Source of the DNA: an uncultured Candidatus Hydrogenedens sp. | GTDB lineage: Bacteria; Desulfobacterota_D; UBA1144 | Direction of reading: 5' to 3' | Assembly: GCA_902609885.1 (NCBI GenBank) | Contig: CACLTT010000002.1 | Span: 115,661 to 179,660 of the forward strand | Length of the DNA: 64,000 bases | Shown: piece by piece, positions 1 to 9,850 of the stretch | How the letters are laid out: each line of letters begins with the position of its first letter | How positions within the stretch are numbered: position 1 is the first letter of the stretch | Translations under genes and position numbers: made by a program | The notes under the pieces: model-generated | Told to the model about the DNA's origin: nothing | Seen by the model: the letters and a program-made list of their open reading frames with translations, nothing else | Database searches by the model: none

Positions 1-146
1 AGATGAATAAAAAAAGAACTCCGAATTTAATGGAGTTTAACAAAATATTATCTAAAATTAAAAAAAATCAGCCAATCCTCTTTTTAATTCAAAGACCTTC
101 AGGAGGAAAATATTCAACAATATATAGGTCTATAAAATCTAATTAA
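1..146 (+). CDS. C-terminal end of a DegP/HtrA-like serine protease (partial)
   Basis: The window opens inside a plus-strand frame whose last 47 or so codons are visible and which ends at TAA 144-146. The residues MEFNKILSKIKKNQPILFLIQR followed by a GGKY turn resemble the end of the last PDZ domain in periplasmic Do/DegP proteases, where a buried strand of the form 'LLxxR' precedes a Gly-rich turn and a final strand. The catalytic domain lies upstream of the window, so protease identity is inferred only from this tail. The ATG at base 3 is probably internal. The gene converges on thiG with a 1-nt gap. Confidence 0.5.
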   Translation, partial: MNKKRTPNLMEFNKILSKIKKNQPILFLIQRPSGGKYSTIYRSIKSN

Positions 147-147
147 T

Positions 148-909
148 TTATTTTCTAAAAGGAATACCTTTTGAAGAAGTTGATGCAATAGGTTTTTTTG
201 AGACAGAAATTGGTCCCGCTTTAATTGATTCGATCGTTGAATTTACTCCATTATATATTGACTCAGCAAATTTAGGAGGGTTTTTTGATAGAGCAACAGC
301 TGAGTTAAGAAGTATTCCATCATATCCTAATTCAATAACCTGACATGCATGTGATACCCTACCTATTCCAGCATCTATTATAAGAGTTGTATCCGGCAAA
401 GATTTTCTAATAAGTTTTAATTTATTAATATTAACAAGACCTTGACCGGTTCCGATAGGGGAGCCCCATGGCATTACAACTTTGCAACCAACTTCCACAA
501 GCCTCCTAGCAAACTTAATGTCGTCTGTTGCATAAGGTAAAACTTTGAAGCCCAATTTTAATAATGTTTCAGACGCCTTTATTGTTCCTCTAACAGAGGG
601 GGCTAGGTTCTTTTCATTTTCAATAACTTCAAGTTTTATAAAATCAGTTTCAAAAATATCTCGACACATAAGAGCTGTGTTTACGGCTTCTTTAACATTA
701 AAACATCCCGCAGTATTTGGCAAAATTTTACAATTAGTTTTAGCTAAAGTTTTATAAAATTTTTCTGGCTTATCTCCTATTTTCCTGAGAGCTACTGTGA
801 TCATTTCGGTTTTTATATTTCTAACACATTTCAAAAATATATTTGGAGATGGATATTTTGATGATCCTAAAATGATATTATTTTTTAACTTTATATTATA
901 AATTTGCAT
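148..909 (-). CDS. thiG: Thiazole synthase ThiG
   Basis: ThiG forms the thiazole phosphate moiety of thiamine from 1-deoxy-D-xylulose 5-phosphate, dehydroglycine and the ThiS thiocarboxylate in the cytoplasm. The protein is 253 aa, the usual length. It has the TIM-barrel features of the family: an 'FIKLEVI' strand carrying the Schiff-base lysine, 'VMPWGSPIGTGQG' and 'IIDAGIGRVSHA' phosphate-binding loops, and 'GILLNSAVA' near the end. It lies directly downstream of thiS on the same strand with no gap, so the two are almost certainly co-transcribed. ThiD and ThiC are encoded elsewhere in this window, giving most of the pathway. Confidence 0.95.
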   Translation of the reverse strand: MQIYNIKLKNNIILGSSKYPSPNIFLKCVRNIKTEMITVALRKIGDKPEKFYKTLAKTNCKILPNTAGCFNVKEAVNTALMCRDIFETDFIKLEVIENEKNLAPSVRGTIKASETLLKLGFKVLPYATDDIKFARRLVEVGCKVVMPWGSPIGTGQGLVNINKLKLIRKSLPDTTLIIDAGIGRVSHACQVIELGYDGILLNSAVALSKNPPKFAESIYNGVNSTIESIKAGPISVSKKPIASTSSKGIPFRK

Positions 910-1110
910 TTATCCTCCAGGATGAGGCGAAACTACCTCAACCACATCACCATCGTGTAAAAAAATTTTAGTGTAATTTCTTTTTGAAATAAACTCTCCA
1001 TTAATTGCCACAGCTATAAATTTACTATCTATTTTTAATAATCCAATTAAATCAATAACATTCTGATCAGAATTTAGTTTCTTGCTTTTACCATTGAGGA
1101 TGATTTTCAC
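910..1110 (-). CDS. thiS: Sulfur carrier protein ThiS
   Basis: This is a 66-aa ubiquitin-fold sulfur carrier ending in the diagnostic Gly-Gly tail (SPHPGG). That tail is adenylated and thiocarboxylated before donating sulfur to ThiG. The start is GTG at 1108-1110; no earlier in-frame start gives a better fit to the beta-grasp N-terminus (MKIILNG). It is the first gene of a thiS-thiG pair, and its stop abuts the thiG start. The upstream spacer to the divergent PpiD-like gene is only 58 nt. I see no THI-box-like sequence in that spacer. Confidence 0.93.
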   Translation of the reverse strand: MKIILNGKSKKLNSDQNVIDLIGLLKIDSKFIAVAINGEFISKRNYTKIFLHDGDVVEVVSPHPGG

Positions 1111-1168
1111 AATTTTTATTATAAATGAAAGGAAAAAAAATTACATTAATTATGATATGATTGAATGA

Positions 1169-2650
1169 ATGTATTCGTTTATATCCAAACTTATTATATT
1201 TATTTTAACTGCAGGACTGATAATAAGTCTAGGTGCAGGGACAGAGTTTATCTCCTTTGGAATGGGGAAAGATGTTGTAGCAAAAGTCGACAATATGAAA
1301 ATTTCCAAACAGGAGTTTGATTTTTTTAAGAATAAAAAAATATCAGAATTATCACTTTCTGCTAACTATAAATCTGAAAAAGCCTTTAGAGATATACTTG
1401 ATCTTCAAATAGTTCAAATGATAGCTTCTAGAAAAATATTAGCTGACTATGCAGATGAAATTGGTTTATATGTATCAGATAAAGAGATAAGAGATAAAAT
1501 ATTAGCTGATAATTTTCTTGGTGGTATTAAAGAAATAGAGGACCCTGAAATATATAAGAAAGTTATTAAAAAAAACTTTAACTTAGATTGGAACATATTT
1601 GAGGAAATTATAAAAGAAGAGGCCCTAAATGATAAGTTGTCATTATTCTTTAAAGAAACAATTTTAATAACTAATGATGAGGCATATGAGGAATTTTTGA
1701 GCCTTGAAACTAAATTTAACTATATAAAAATATCATTGAATGAAGATCTTGAAATTAATGATAATTTTACAGAAAAAGAGATTAAAGCTTACTTAAAAGA
1801 AAACAAAGAAAGTTTTGAAAGGAAATTGGAATATTTAGATTTTATAATAATATCAGGTGAGGATTTAATAAAAAATATCACTATAAGCCTTAATGATGTT
1901 AGATCTTATCATGAGAACTATCTTTCTAATCAACCATTTGATGAAATAAGTATAAGAAAAATAATCAAAGATGAGATAGCGAAGAAAAGTATATTAAGTG
2001 AACTCGATATAATAAATGAATTAATAATAGACAGCTCATTTGAACAAATTTCAAAAAAGTATGGTGCTAAAGTTTTAACCATATCTAAAGACTCATATAA
2101 ATTACCAGATTCTATAAAAGCAAAAGCGATAAGCTTAAATGATATTCAGTTTACATATTATAATGATAAGATATGGATTTTTAGGAATTCTAAAGACCTG
2201 ATCTCACAAAGAGAGCTAATAATTTCAATGATGAAAAAAGATCGGCAAAATGTTGCTAAAAACAATTTTTTCACAAAATTGATAGGTCTTTATAATGCTA
2301 ATCCTTCAAAATTTAATTCGGTAATAAAATCCGATAGTAATTTAGATTTGCAATTCTATTATGATGAAAGCAAAAAGTATAATCCTAATATTAATAGTTT
2401 TGTGGAATCTGTAGATTTAGAAAATTATGGAAGTTTTCTCATTGATAAAGTTTTCATAGATTCAAATTATTATCTTATTTTTATTGAAAAAATTAGATTA
2501 CCTAATGATGATTTATTTATTTTAGAGAAGGAAAGAATTACTAGGAGTTTATATATTGAAAAATCAGAAAATTTTATAAATTCTATAAAAAAAGAATTAG
2601 TTTCTAATGCAGAAGTAAAATTAAATAATAAATACTTTAGTGATAAATAA
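1169..2650 (+). CDS. PpiD/SurA-like membrane-anchored peptidyl-prolyl isomerase family protein
   Basis: The 493-aa protein has one N-terminal membrane helix (about residues 5-28) followed by a SurA_N-type chaperone domain with the typical 'VAKVDNMKISKQEFD' entry motif. The rest is a long helical periplasmic region. The architecture matches the PpiD family (about 600 aa in E. coli), which assists folding of proteins leaving the Sec translocon. I cannot clearly see the parvulin catalytic signature, so activity as a prolyl isomerase is doubtful and a pure chaperone role is possible. It precedes smc and secA on the same strand. The ATG at 1169 fits the signal-anchor start. Confidence 0.75.
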   Translation: MYSFISKLIIFILTAGLIISLGAGTEFISFGMGKDVVAKVDNMKISKQEFDFFKNKKISELSLSANYKSEKAFRDILDLQIVQMIASRKILADYADEIGLYVSDKEIRDKILADNFLGGIKEIEDPEIYKKVIKKNFNLDWNIFEEIIKEEALNDKLSLFFKETILITNDEAYEEFLSLETKFNYIKISLNEDLEINDNFTEKEIKAYLKENKESFERKLEYLDFIIISGEDLIKNITISLNDVRSYHENYLSNQPFDEISIRKIIKDEIAKKSILSELDIINELIIDSSFEQISKKYGAKVLTISKDSYKLPDSIKAKAISLNDIQFTYYNDKIWIFRNSKDLISQRELIISMMKKDRQNVAKNNFFTKLIGLYNANPSKFNSVIKSDSNLDLQFYYDESKKYNPNINSFVESVDLENYGSFLIDKVFIDSNYYLIFIEKIRLPNDDLFILEKERITRSLYIEKSENFINSIKKELVSNAEVKLNNKYFSDK

Positions 2651-2700
2651 GAAACATATTTTCTTTACTAAGCTAATATATTGTTTTATTATTGCCTAAA

Positions 2701-5700
2701 ATGAGAATAAAGTCCTTATCATTAAAAGGTTTTAAAACATTTTATGAGAAATCTGTAGTTAATTTCAATAATAAAATTTCGGCAATTGTTGGCCCAAATG
2801 GATGTGGAAAAACTAATTTGCTAGATGCATTACGATGGGTTCTTGGTGAGCAGAATCCTAGACTATTGAGGACTGACTCAATGATGCAGCTTATTTCTGA
2901 TGGGAATGATAAGCTTCCTAAGCAAGGTTTCGCTGAAATCTCATTAATTATAGATACCCATGACAATAAAGACCTACCAGAAGAAATTGAAATAAAAAGA
3001 AAGCTAACAAGAAGTGGTGAAAGTCTATATTTCTTAAATGGTGAAAACTGTAAGCTCAAGGATATCACTGACTTAGTTATTACAATTGGTGCTGGTTCAC
3101 GCACGTTTACAGTAATACCTCAAGGTCAAATTGAAAGTTATATCACTGCAAAAGCTGAAGATAAAAGACAATTGATTGATGAAGCAGCAGGATTGGGAAA
3201 ATATAAAATTAGAAGACACGAAACTGAAAGAAAAATAATTTTAACTAAAGATAATTTGGATCGAATTAATGATATTAAAGAAGAAGTAGGATCACAAAGA
3301 GAATCTTTAAGACAGCAGGCTGAAAAATCTAATGAATATAATATGCTTATTGATAAATACAAGAAAATTGAAAAACTCTTTTATAAAAAAAGATTTAAAG
3401 ATTTAAACCAAAAACTTGAGACTGCAGTAAAAGATAAAGAGGATTTTCAGCAAACTATTGTAGCTATCGAAGAGTCCAAATTTTTGAAAAATATGGAGCT
3501 TGAAGATTTAGAAGAAAATATCAAATCCAATAAACTAGAGTACGATTCTCTAAATTCAAAAATTCTATCCGAGAAAGAAAAACTTTTTAAAGTTGACTCT
3601 GAAATTAAAACAATTGCCTCTGAGAACGATCTTATCAAGCAAGGCTTAGAAAGCTCAAAAATTTTTAAGACAGAGACAGTTCAAGAGCTCGAGGATATTT
3701 TAATTGAGAAAGAAAAAAAACAGAAACTTCTCAATTCAACTACTTTAAACTACAATAAGATTACCTCTGATATAAATAATAAAGATTCTGAACCAGAAGA
3801 TGAATTAAGTATTAAAAAGAGATTATTTGATGCAGTTGAGAGGCTTTCATCTCAGAAAACAAGTGCTAACCTCTTGGATAATGAGTTAGAACAATTGAAA
3901 ATAAAGAAATTAGATTATGGTGAGCTATCTTCTAAATCAGAGTTACAAATTTCTGATTTAATGACTGGCATGAAAAAAATAGAAGATGATATTTATAATC
4001 TTGAAGCAATAAGAGATAAGTGCGAAATTAATAAGAAAGAAGAAATTGAAAATTTAAAAAATGTTCAAAAAAATCTTGAGCAAATTAATACTAAACATAT
4101 TGAAATAAATTCGGAAATTGAAGCAACCAAATCAAAAGTTAAAGTTCTTGAAAATATAGAGCTTAACTATGAATGGCTTCCAGAAGGAATCAGGGAGTTT
4201 GTCAATAAACTTAAAGGTAAAAATATTGAAGGTATACTTTCAGACTTTATAAAACCGATGCCAGGCTTTGAGAAAGCCGTCGAATCTTTTCTGGGAGAAA
4301 AACTAAAGTGGATACTGATTAAAAATAGTGATAATACAATCGGTGCGATTGAAGAATTCAAACAAAGTTCAAGCGGCCGTGGAACTTTTGTCCCTTTAGA
4401 CTATAGAACACATAGTGGCGCAAGTTCAGCACTCGGGTTTAAAAATATAATTGATTGTATTGAATGTAGTACGGAAAATAGACCTTTTCTTGCAAGTATT
4501 TTTGGCGAGACATATGTTGTGGATACAATAAAAGATGCCATAAGTTCAAAAAAAGATTATCCCAGTTTAAATTTTGTCACCAAAGATGGTGAGTATTTTG
4601 ATTCAAATGGCTCAATAACAGTTGGATCAGCACCAGACAATATCATACAAATTAAAGAAGAGATTAAAAAATTAAACGTTTCGAGAGGTAAATACGATAC
4701 TGAAATTGATCAATTGGTAATGGATAGAAAAAAAATTGAAGATGAGATATTTGATATTAATAGTAGAATAAAACTTTTTGATTCAGAAATTGAGTCACAG
4801 AATATTAATTATTTAAAATTATCAAATTCCATAAACGAAATAAAAACAAATCTTGCCTCAGAAATGTCTTCAAAATCCAACACAGAGAATCAAATTTTGG
4901 ACTTAGAATCTGAAATCAGTGATAAAGTTTTAAGAATTGAAAAAATTAAAAATGAAATCAGCGACATTGTTTTACAAAAAAAATCCTATGAAGATAAGTT
5001 TAATCAAATAACAGTTAGCGATAATGAGAATATTAAAAATATCATCAATGAAAAGAATAATGAAGAAAGAGAAAGGCTAGATTCTCAAAGAAATTCTATA
5101 TTGCTTGAGATACAAAGTATTACATCTAAGATTAACAAATTTAAAAGTAAGATCGATGAAATTTCAAATAAAATAATTTTTGATGAAGAAAAGTTTGAAA
5201 AAAATTTAAATCTAACAGGTTCGACAAATAATAAAAAATCAGAAATTGAGCAAAATATAAATGTTTTGAATACAGAGGTTAATGATATTAAATCATCAAT
5301 AATTGCAAATGAGTCAAAATCCAATAAAGTCAAAGAGCAAATCAAAGATTTTATTAAAAAAATTGATTTAAAAAGATCTGAGTTAGAAGAATATGATTCC
5401 AAATTACATAAAGCAAAAATTGAAATTGATCAATTATTGGAGCAGCTTTCAGATATGGAATATAATGAGGATATTAAGAATATTTCAGATTCAGAAAATG
5501 ATGAGATAAGTGCAATAGGTGAAAACGAACTAGCTAAATCTAGGTTTTATAAATTACAAAGAACAATTGATAATTTTGGACCTGTAAATTTGCTAGCTCC
5601 AGAGGAATTTAAAAAATTGGATGAAAGATTTGAGTTCTTGGATTCTCAAATTATTGATCTTCAGAATTCTTTAAATAATTTGAGTAAAACAATAAGTAAG

Positions 5701-6171
5701 ATTGATCAGGAGTCAGAATCTGTTTTTCTTGATACATTTAATCGTATAAGTTCCAAATATGATGAATATGTTAAAAGGCTATTTGGAGGTGGTGAAGGGA
5801 AGCTTATTTTAACAAATCCTGATTCACCAAAAGACTCCGGAATTGAGGTTATGTTAAAAATAGGTCTAAAAAAATATAGAAATTTGAAATCATATTCAGG
5901 TGGAGAGAGAGCTTTAGCCGGAATATCACTTTTACTATCAGCTTATTTCGTAAGGCCAGCTCCTTTCTTACTCTTAGATGAAGTGGACGCTCCGTTAGAT
6001 GATAAGAATATTTTAAAGTTCGGAGAAATGTTGGATGAAATTTCTAATCTATCTCAAGTTGCTATTATTACTCATAATAAAACCACAATGAAGTTTGCAA
6101 AGCAATTAATAGGAGTGACATCTAGATTGGAAGGTATAAGTGAGGTTGTTCCAATTGATCTATCAAATTAA
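2701..6171 (+). CDS. smc: Chromosome segregation ATPase SMC
   Basis: SMC is a condensin-type ATPase that organises and segregates the chromosome. The protein is about 1156 aa. The N-terminal Walker A motif is GPNGCGKTN with the ABC-like 'RWVLGE' helix. Two long coiled coils flank a hinge near residues 480-640 ('EGILSDFIKP...', then 'RGTFVPLDYR'). The C-terminal head carries the signature YSGGERALAG and Walker B FLLLDEVDAPLDD. The ORF track starts at TTG 2692, but ATG 2701 (MRIKSLSLKGFKTF) matches the conserved family N-terminus better, so I use it. No scpA/scpB is adjacent. It is followed 25 nt later by secA. Confidence 0.96.
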   Translation: MRIKSLSLKGFKTFYEKSVVNFNNKISAIVGPNGCGKTNLLDALRWVLGEQNPRLLRTDSMMQLISDGNDKLPKQGFAEISLIIDTHDNKDLPEEIEIKRKLTRSGESLYFLNGENCKLKDITDLVITIGAGSRTFTVIPQGQIESYITAKAEDKRQLIDEAAGLGKYKIRRHETERKIILTKDNLDRINDIKEEVGSQRESLRQQAEKSNEYNMLIDKYKKIEKLFYKKRFKDLNQKLETAVKDKEDFQQTIVAIEESKFLKNMELEDLEENIKSNKLEYDSLNSKILSEKEKLFKVDSEIKTIASENDLIKQGLESSKIFKTETVQELEDILIEKEKKQKLLNSTTLNYNKITSDINNKDSEPEDELSIKKRLFDAVERLSSQKTSANLLDNELEQLKIKKLDYGELSSKSELQISDLMTGMKKIEDDIYNLEAIRDKCEINKKEEIENLKNVQKNLEQINTKHIEINSEIEATKSKVKVLENIELNYEWLPEGIREFVNKLKGKNIEGILSDFIKPMPGFEKAVESFLGEKLKWILIKNSDNTIGAIEEFKQSSSGRGTFVPLDYRTHSGASSALGFKNIIDCIECSTENRPFLASIFGETYVVDTIKDAISSKKDYPSLNFVTKDGEYFDSNGSITVGSAPDNIIQIKEEIKKLNVSRGKYDTEIDQLVMDRKKIEDEIFDINSRIKLFDSEIESQNINYLKLSNSINEIKTNLASEMSSKSNTENQILDLESEISDKVLRIEKIKNEISDIVLQKKSYEDKFNQITVSDNENIKNIINEKNNEERERLDSQRNSILLEIQSITSKINKFKSKIDEISNKIIFDEEKFEKNLNLTGSTNNKKSEIEQNINVLNTEVNDIKSSIIANESKSNKVKEQIKDFIKKIDLKRSELEEYDSKLHKAKIEIDQLLEQLSDMEYNEDIKNISDSENDEISAIGENELAKSRFYKLQRTIDNFGPVNLLAPEEFKKLDERFEFLDSQIIDLQNSLNNLSKTISKIDQESESVFLDTFNRISSKYDEYVKRLFGGGEGKLILTNPDSPKDSGIEVMLKIGLKKYRNLKSYSGGERALAGISLLLSAYFVRPAPFLLLDEVDAPLDDKNILKFGEMLDEISNLSQVAIITHNKTTMKFAKQLIGVTSRLEGISEVVPIDLSN

Positions 6172-6196
6172 ATCTTTTAACGACATAAATATTTAA

Positions 6197-8773
6197 ATGT
6201 TAAATGTTATAAAAAAAATTTTTGGTTCGGGAAACGAAAGAGAAATCTCAAGAATTTTAAAAATTGTAGAAAAAATAAATTCTCTAGAAAAAAATTTTAC
6301 AAATCTCTCTTTAGAACATTTAAAAAATCAATATTTGCAAATAAAGACTAGATATGAGCAAATTGGGCAACTCGACAATTTTATAATTGATGTTTTTGCG
6401 TTAACAAGAGAAGTTTCTAAAAAAACTTTAAAGCTCAGACCTTTTGATGTTCAGCTTATAGGTGGAATAGTTCTTCATGAGGGAAAGATAGCAGAAATGA
6501 AAACTGGTGAAGGTAAGACTTTGGTCGCCACATTACCAGTAATCTTAAATTCATTAGATCCATATCCTGTCCATGTAATAACTGTTAATGATTACTTAGC
6601 AAGAAGAGATGCGCTATGGATGGCACCTATATATTTATCTCTAGATCTAAAAGTAGGTGTATTGAATAATGGAATATCCTACACTGTGAAAATTAACTCT
6701 ACTAAGTATGAATTGGTTGAAGCTGAAAGATCAACCGTTTATGAATGTGATGTTATTTATGGAACAAATAGTGAATTCGGTTTTGATTATTTGAGAGATA
6801 ACATGAAATATTCAAATGATGAGATTTGCCAATCAAGCCATTCCTTTGCGATAGTTGATGAAGTTGATAGTATCCTTATAGACGAGGCAAGGACTCCATT
6901 AATAATATCAGGTCCTACTGATAGTTCACTTATTGACTATAAAAATATATATAGTTTATGTAAAAAGATTAATAAAGAGGATATTGCAATTGATGAAAAA
7001 ACTAGACAAGTATTTATCAATGATTCAGGCTCAGAAAAATTACAAAAATTATTTAATATAGACAATCTATATGATCCTAAAAATTTGTCTTTACTTCATT
7101 CAATAAATCAGTCATTAAGAGCAATTAATATTTATACTAGAGATAAAGATTATGTAGTACAAGACAACAAAGTGATAATTGTAGATGAGTTCACAGGAAG
7201 ACTTATGCCGTCAAGAAGGTGGAGTGAGGGATTACATCAGGCTGTTGAAGCCAAAGAAAACGTAAAAATCGAGGAAGAAAATCAAACTTTTGCATCTATC
7301 ACTATCCAAAATTATTTTAGAATGTATGAGAAACTATCTGGAATGACAGGAACTGCTGATACCGAAGCACTTGAATTCCAGAATATATATAAATTAAGAG
7401 TTGTAGTAATACCGACCAATTTACCAATGATGAGAAAAGATTTAAATGATTTAATTTATAGAACTGAAAAAGAAAAAATAGATGCAATTGTTTCATATAT
7501 AAAAAAATATAATAGAATTGGAAATCCTGTACTGATTGGAACTGTCTCAGTCGAAAAATCCGAACAGCTCAGTAGATATTTATCAACTTTGGGGATTAAG
7601 CATAATGTATTAAATGCCAAAAATCATGAAAGTGAAGCTGAAGTAATTTCAAAAGCGGGAGAAATAGGTGCAGTTACAATTGCTACTAACATGGCTGGAA
7701 GAGGCACCGATATCAAGCTTGGTGGCGCAATAAATGATGATATAAAGCAAAGAGAGGAAATATTAAAGATCGAGGGATTAGTAGTTCTGGGTAGTGAGAG
7801 ACACGAGTCACGAAGAATTGATAATCAATTAAGAGGTAGATCAGGTAGACAAGGAGATCCAGGGTTAACACAATTCTTTGTTTCTATGGAAGACGAATTA
7901 ATGAGACTTTTTGGATCTGAAAGAATCTCTAACATGATGGCAAAGCTTGGCTGGAAAGAAGGTGAGCCTATAGAGCACAAAATGATAACCAATTCACTTG
8001 AAAATGCTCAGAAAAAAGTTGAATCTCGAAATTTTGAGATTAGAAAACATCTATTGGAGTATGATGATGTTCAAAATAAACAAAGAGAAATAATTTATAA
8101 ATTAAGAAACAGATTATTAAGAAATAGTGAGATTGATGAAGTTTTAAAAGAAATAAAAGATGATGCAATTTATTCATTTCAGCCTTTATGGGATGATGAA
8201 GTTTCATTTGATGAGAAGAAGAGTATGTTTAATTTTTTAACAGAAGATGAGGTTCTAAAGCTTAAAGACAATAGTCAGCTTGAATTAATTATTGATAAAA
8301 AAATTGAAAACAAAAAAACACTTTTAGGCGATATGTTTCAGCCTATTGGTAAGTTTGTCCTTCTTTCGACAATAGATATGAAATGGAAAGATCATTTATT
8401 ATCAATGGATTATCTGAGAGAAAGTGTTAGCTTAAGGGGCTATGGTCAGCAAAACCCCTTAAGAGAATATAAGAAGGAAGGCTTTGATATGTTTGATGAA
8501 ATGATTGATAATTTTAATATAGATGCTCTTGTAAATTTTTTAGAAGTTGTACCAATAAAAGATGAAGATCTTAAAGAAATAGAGAAATCCAAAGGTGTCG
8601 ATGAAAATTTTTCATACAATGACAATGACAATGATAATGATAAAGTAGGTAAAAACAATTCTGATGAAATAAAGAAGCAAAATAATTTTAAAATTTCGGA
8701 AATTAAAGCAAAAGAGAAGCGTCGTCAAATAGAAAAAAAGAAAAGGAAGCAAAGAAAGAAACAAAGAAAATGA
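6197..8773 (+). CDS. secA: Preprotein translocase ATPase SecA
   Basis: SecA is the motor ATPase that drives preproteins through SecYEG at the inner membrane. The 858-aa product has Walker A 'MKTGEGKTLVA', the 'DEVDSILIDEARTPLIISG' DEAD motif, the PPXD region, and the 'NMAGRGTDIKL' and 'QLRGRSGRQGDPG' NBD2 motifs. It is somewhat shorter than the E. coli protein (901 aa). The usual C-terminal CxC...CH zinc finger that contacts SecB is absent. Instead there is an Asn-Asp run encoded by a short hexamer repeat (about 8618-8641) and a strongly basic Lys/Arg tail. The stop overlaps the next small membrane ORF by 4 nt (ATGA), implying translational coupling. Confidence 0.97.
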   Translation: MLNVIKKIFGSGNEREISRILKIVEKINSLEKNFTNLSLEHLKNQYLQIKTRYEQIGQLDNFIIDVFALTREVSKKTLKLRPFDVQLIGGIVLHEGKIAEMKTGEGKTLVATLPVILNSLDPYPVHVITVNDYLARRDALWMAPIYLSLDLKVGVLNNGISYTVKINSTKYELVEAERSTVYECDVIYGTNSEFGFDYLRDNMKYSNDEICQSSHSFAIVDEVDSILIDEARTPLIISGPTDSSLIDYKNIYSLCKKINKEDIAIDEKTRQVFINDSGSEKLQKLFNIDNLYDPKNLSLLHSINQSLRAINIYTRDKDYVVQDNKVIIVDEFTGRLMPSRRWSEGLHQAVEAKENVKIEEENQTFASITIQNYFRMYEKLSGMTGTADTEALEFQNIYKLRVVVIPTNLPMMRKDLNDLIYRTEKEKIDAIVSYIKKYNRIGNPVLIGTVSVEKSEQLSRYLSTLGIKHNVLNAKNHESEAEVISKAGEIGAVTIATNMAGRGTDIKLGGAINDDIKQREEILKIEGLVVLGSERHESRRIDNQLRGRSGRQGDPGLTQFFVSMEDELMRLFGSERISNMMAKLGWKEGEPIEHKMITNSLENAQKKVESRNFEIRKHLLEYDDVQNKQREIIYKLRNRLLRNSEIDEVLKEIKDDAIYSFQPLWDDEVSFDEKKSMFNFLTEDEVLKLKDNSQLELIIDKKIENKKTLLGDMFQPIGKFVLLSTIDMKWKDHLLSMDYLRESVSLRGYGQQNPLREYKKEGFDMFDEMIDNFNIDALVNFLEVVPIKDEDLKEIEKSKGVDENFSYNDNDNDNDKVGKNNSDEIKKQNNFKISEIKAKEKRRQIEKKKRKQRKKQRK

Positions 8774-9003
8774 TAAAAAAAATTAAATTTACATTGACTT
8801 CAATAATTAGTATCATCATTTTAATTGCTCTCGCATTCATTTTTACGGCAGGGTTTTTAGCAATATTAGGAATTTTCTTTCTTACTAGAGTTTATAAAAA
8901 AGTCACAAGTAACAAAAAAAATAAAAATAGTAATATTCCAGCAAGTAAAGACAGAAGTGATAAAGTTGTAGATGTTGATAAAGATAAATATAAGATTGAT
9001 TAA
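8770..9003 (+). CDS. Small membrane protein coupled to secA, unknown function
   Basis: I do not recognise this 77-aa protein. It has one long hydrophobic stretch (about residues 8-42, possibly two helices or a hairpin) followed by a highly charged Lys/Asp/Ser tail. Its ATG overlaps the secA stop as ATGA, so ribosomes finishing SecA could re-initiate here. The coupling makes a role near the translocon conceivable, but that is inference from position only. It ends 4 nt inside the convergent phhB gene. Confidence 0.65.
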   Translation: MIKKIKFTLTSIISIIILIALAFIFTAGFLAILGIFFLTRVYKKVTSNKKNKNSNIPASKDRSDKVVDVDKDKYKID

Positions 9004-9278
9004 ATATTATCTATTTCATTAGAGAGCTTAATATCTAAATTAGTTAACCCATTTACAGAATGTGTATCGAGCCATATTTCTACCTTATTATATGTATTAG
9101 AAATAGTTGGATGATGGTTAATTTTCTCTGATTCGATGCCAACCTGTACAATAAAAGATAATGCGTCTGAAAAATTTATAAAAATAAACTTTTTATATAA
9201 TTTATTTTTTTTAATCGACCATGTAGGTGCTAATTTTTTGGCTTGTTTAACTGTAATTTTTTTTAACTTTGATGGCAT
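9000..9278 (-). CDS. phhB: Pterin-4a-carbinolamine dehydratase
   Basis: This 92-aa enzyme dehydrates 4a-hydroxytetrahydropterins, normally recycling the cofactor of aromatic amino acid hydroxylases. It shows the family signature 'EKINHHPTI', then 'YNKVEIWLDTHSVNGLT', which holds the catalytic histidines. No phenylalanine hydroxylase is visible in the window, so the enzyme may act in another pterin route or a distant one. It sits tail to tail with the small secA-linked ORF (4-nt overlap) and head to head with folK across a 54-nt spacer. Confidence 0.92.
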   Translation of the reverse strand: MPSKLKKITVKQAKKLAPTWSIKKNKLYKKFIFINFSDALSFIVQVGIESEKINHHPTISNTYNKVEIWLDTHSVNGLTNLDIKLSNEIDNI

Positions 9279-9332
9279 ATAAAGAAAATAATCAAATTTG
9301 TAATATAAGTCAAAAATAATCTAATATATTTA

Positions 9333-9830
9333 ATGGCCGAAATTTATTTATCCCTAGGAAGTAACATAGAACCCAAAGAATTATATTTAAATAAAGCTAT
9401 TATAGAACTTAAAAATAAAATAAATATAAAGAAAGTCTCATCCTTGTATAGTTCAGAATCTATAGGATATAAATCAAAAAATAATTTTTTAAATTTAGCC
9501 CTTAAAGCTGAAACCAGTATTAAACCAAAACTCTTACTAAAATTTATAAAAAGCATTGAATCTCAACTTGGAAGAACTGCCTCAAAAGTTTATATGGATA
9601 GAACTATTGATATTGATATCATTTTCTACGGATTAGAGATCATAAATTCAAAAGATTTAATAATACCCCATCCAAGTGCACACCAAAGAAGGTTTGTGCT
9701 AGAGCCTGTAATGGAAATCGATAACGACCTTATTTTTCCAAGCTCTAATAGTAAAATTGCTGATCTCTTGGATGAAGTTAAAATTCAAAAAATTAAAAAA
9801 ATTAAAAACTTTAACATTGAAAATATTTAA
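9333..9830 (+). CDS. folK: 2-amino-4-hydroxy-6-hydroxymethyldihydropteridine pyrophosphokinase
   Basis: FolK transfers pyrophosphate from ATP to hydroxymethyl-dihydropterin in folate synthesis. The 165-aa sequence opens with 'YLSLGSNIEPKE' and contains 'TIDIDIIFYG', with the two Mg-binding aspartates. It also has the 'IPHPSAHQRRFVLEP' segment typical of the family. Length is normal. It stands alone (no folP or folB beside it) and is followed 20 nt later by hspQ on the same strand. Confidence 0.95.
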   Translation: MAEIYLSLGSNIEPKELYLNKAIIELKNKINIKKVSSLYSSESIGYKSKNNFLNLALKAETSIKPKLLLKFIKSIESQLGRTASKVYMDRTIDIDIIFYGLEIINSKDLIIPHPSAHQRRFVLEPVMEIDNDLIFPSSNSKIADLLDEVKIQKIKKIKNFNIENI

Positions 9831-9850
9831 TCAATGTTTATATTAAAAAT

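Noticed and set aside
2742-3104. 120-aa minus-strand ORF inside smc, and similar antisense ORFs in smc, carB and ptsI
   Set aside because: Ser/Leu/Ile-rich antisense reading of acidic and lysine-rich coding DNA; the plus-strand frames are well-known conserved proteins.
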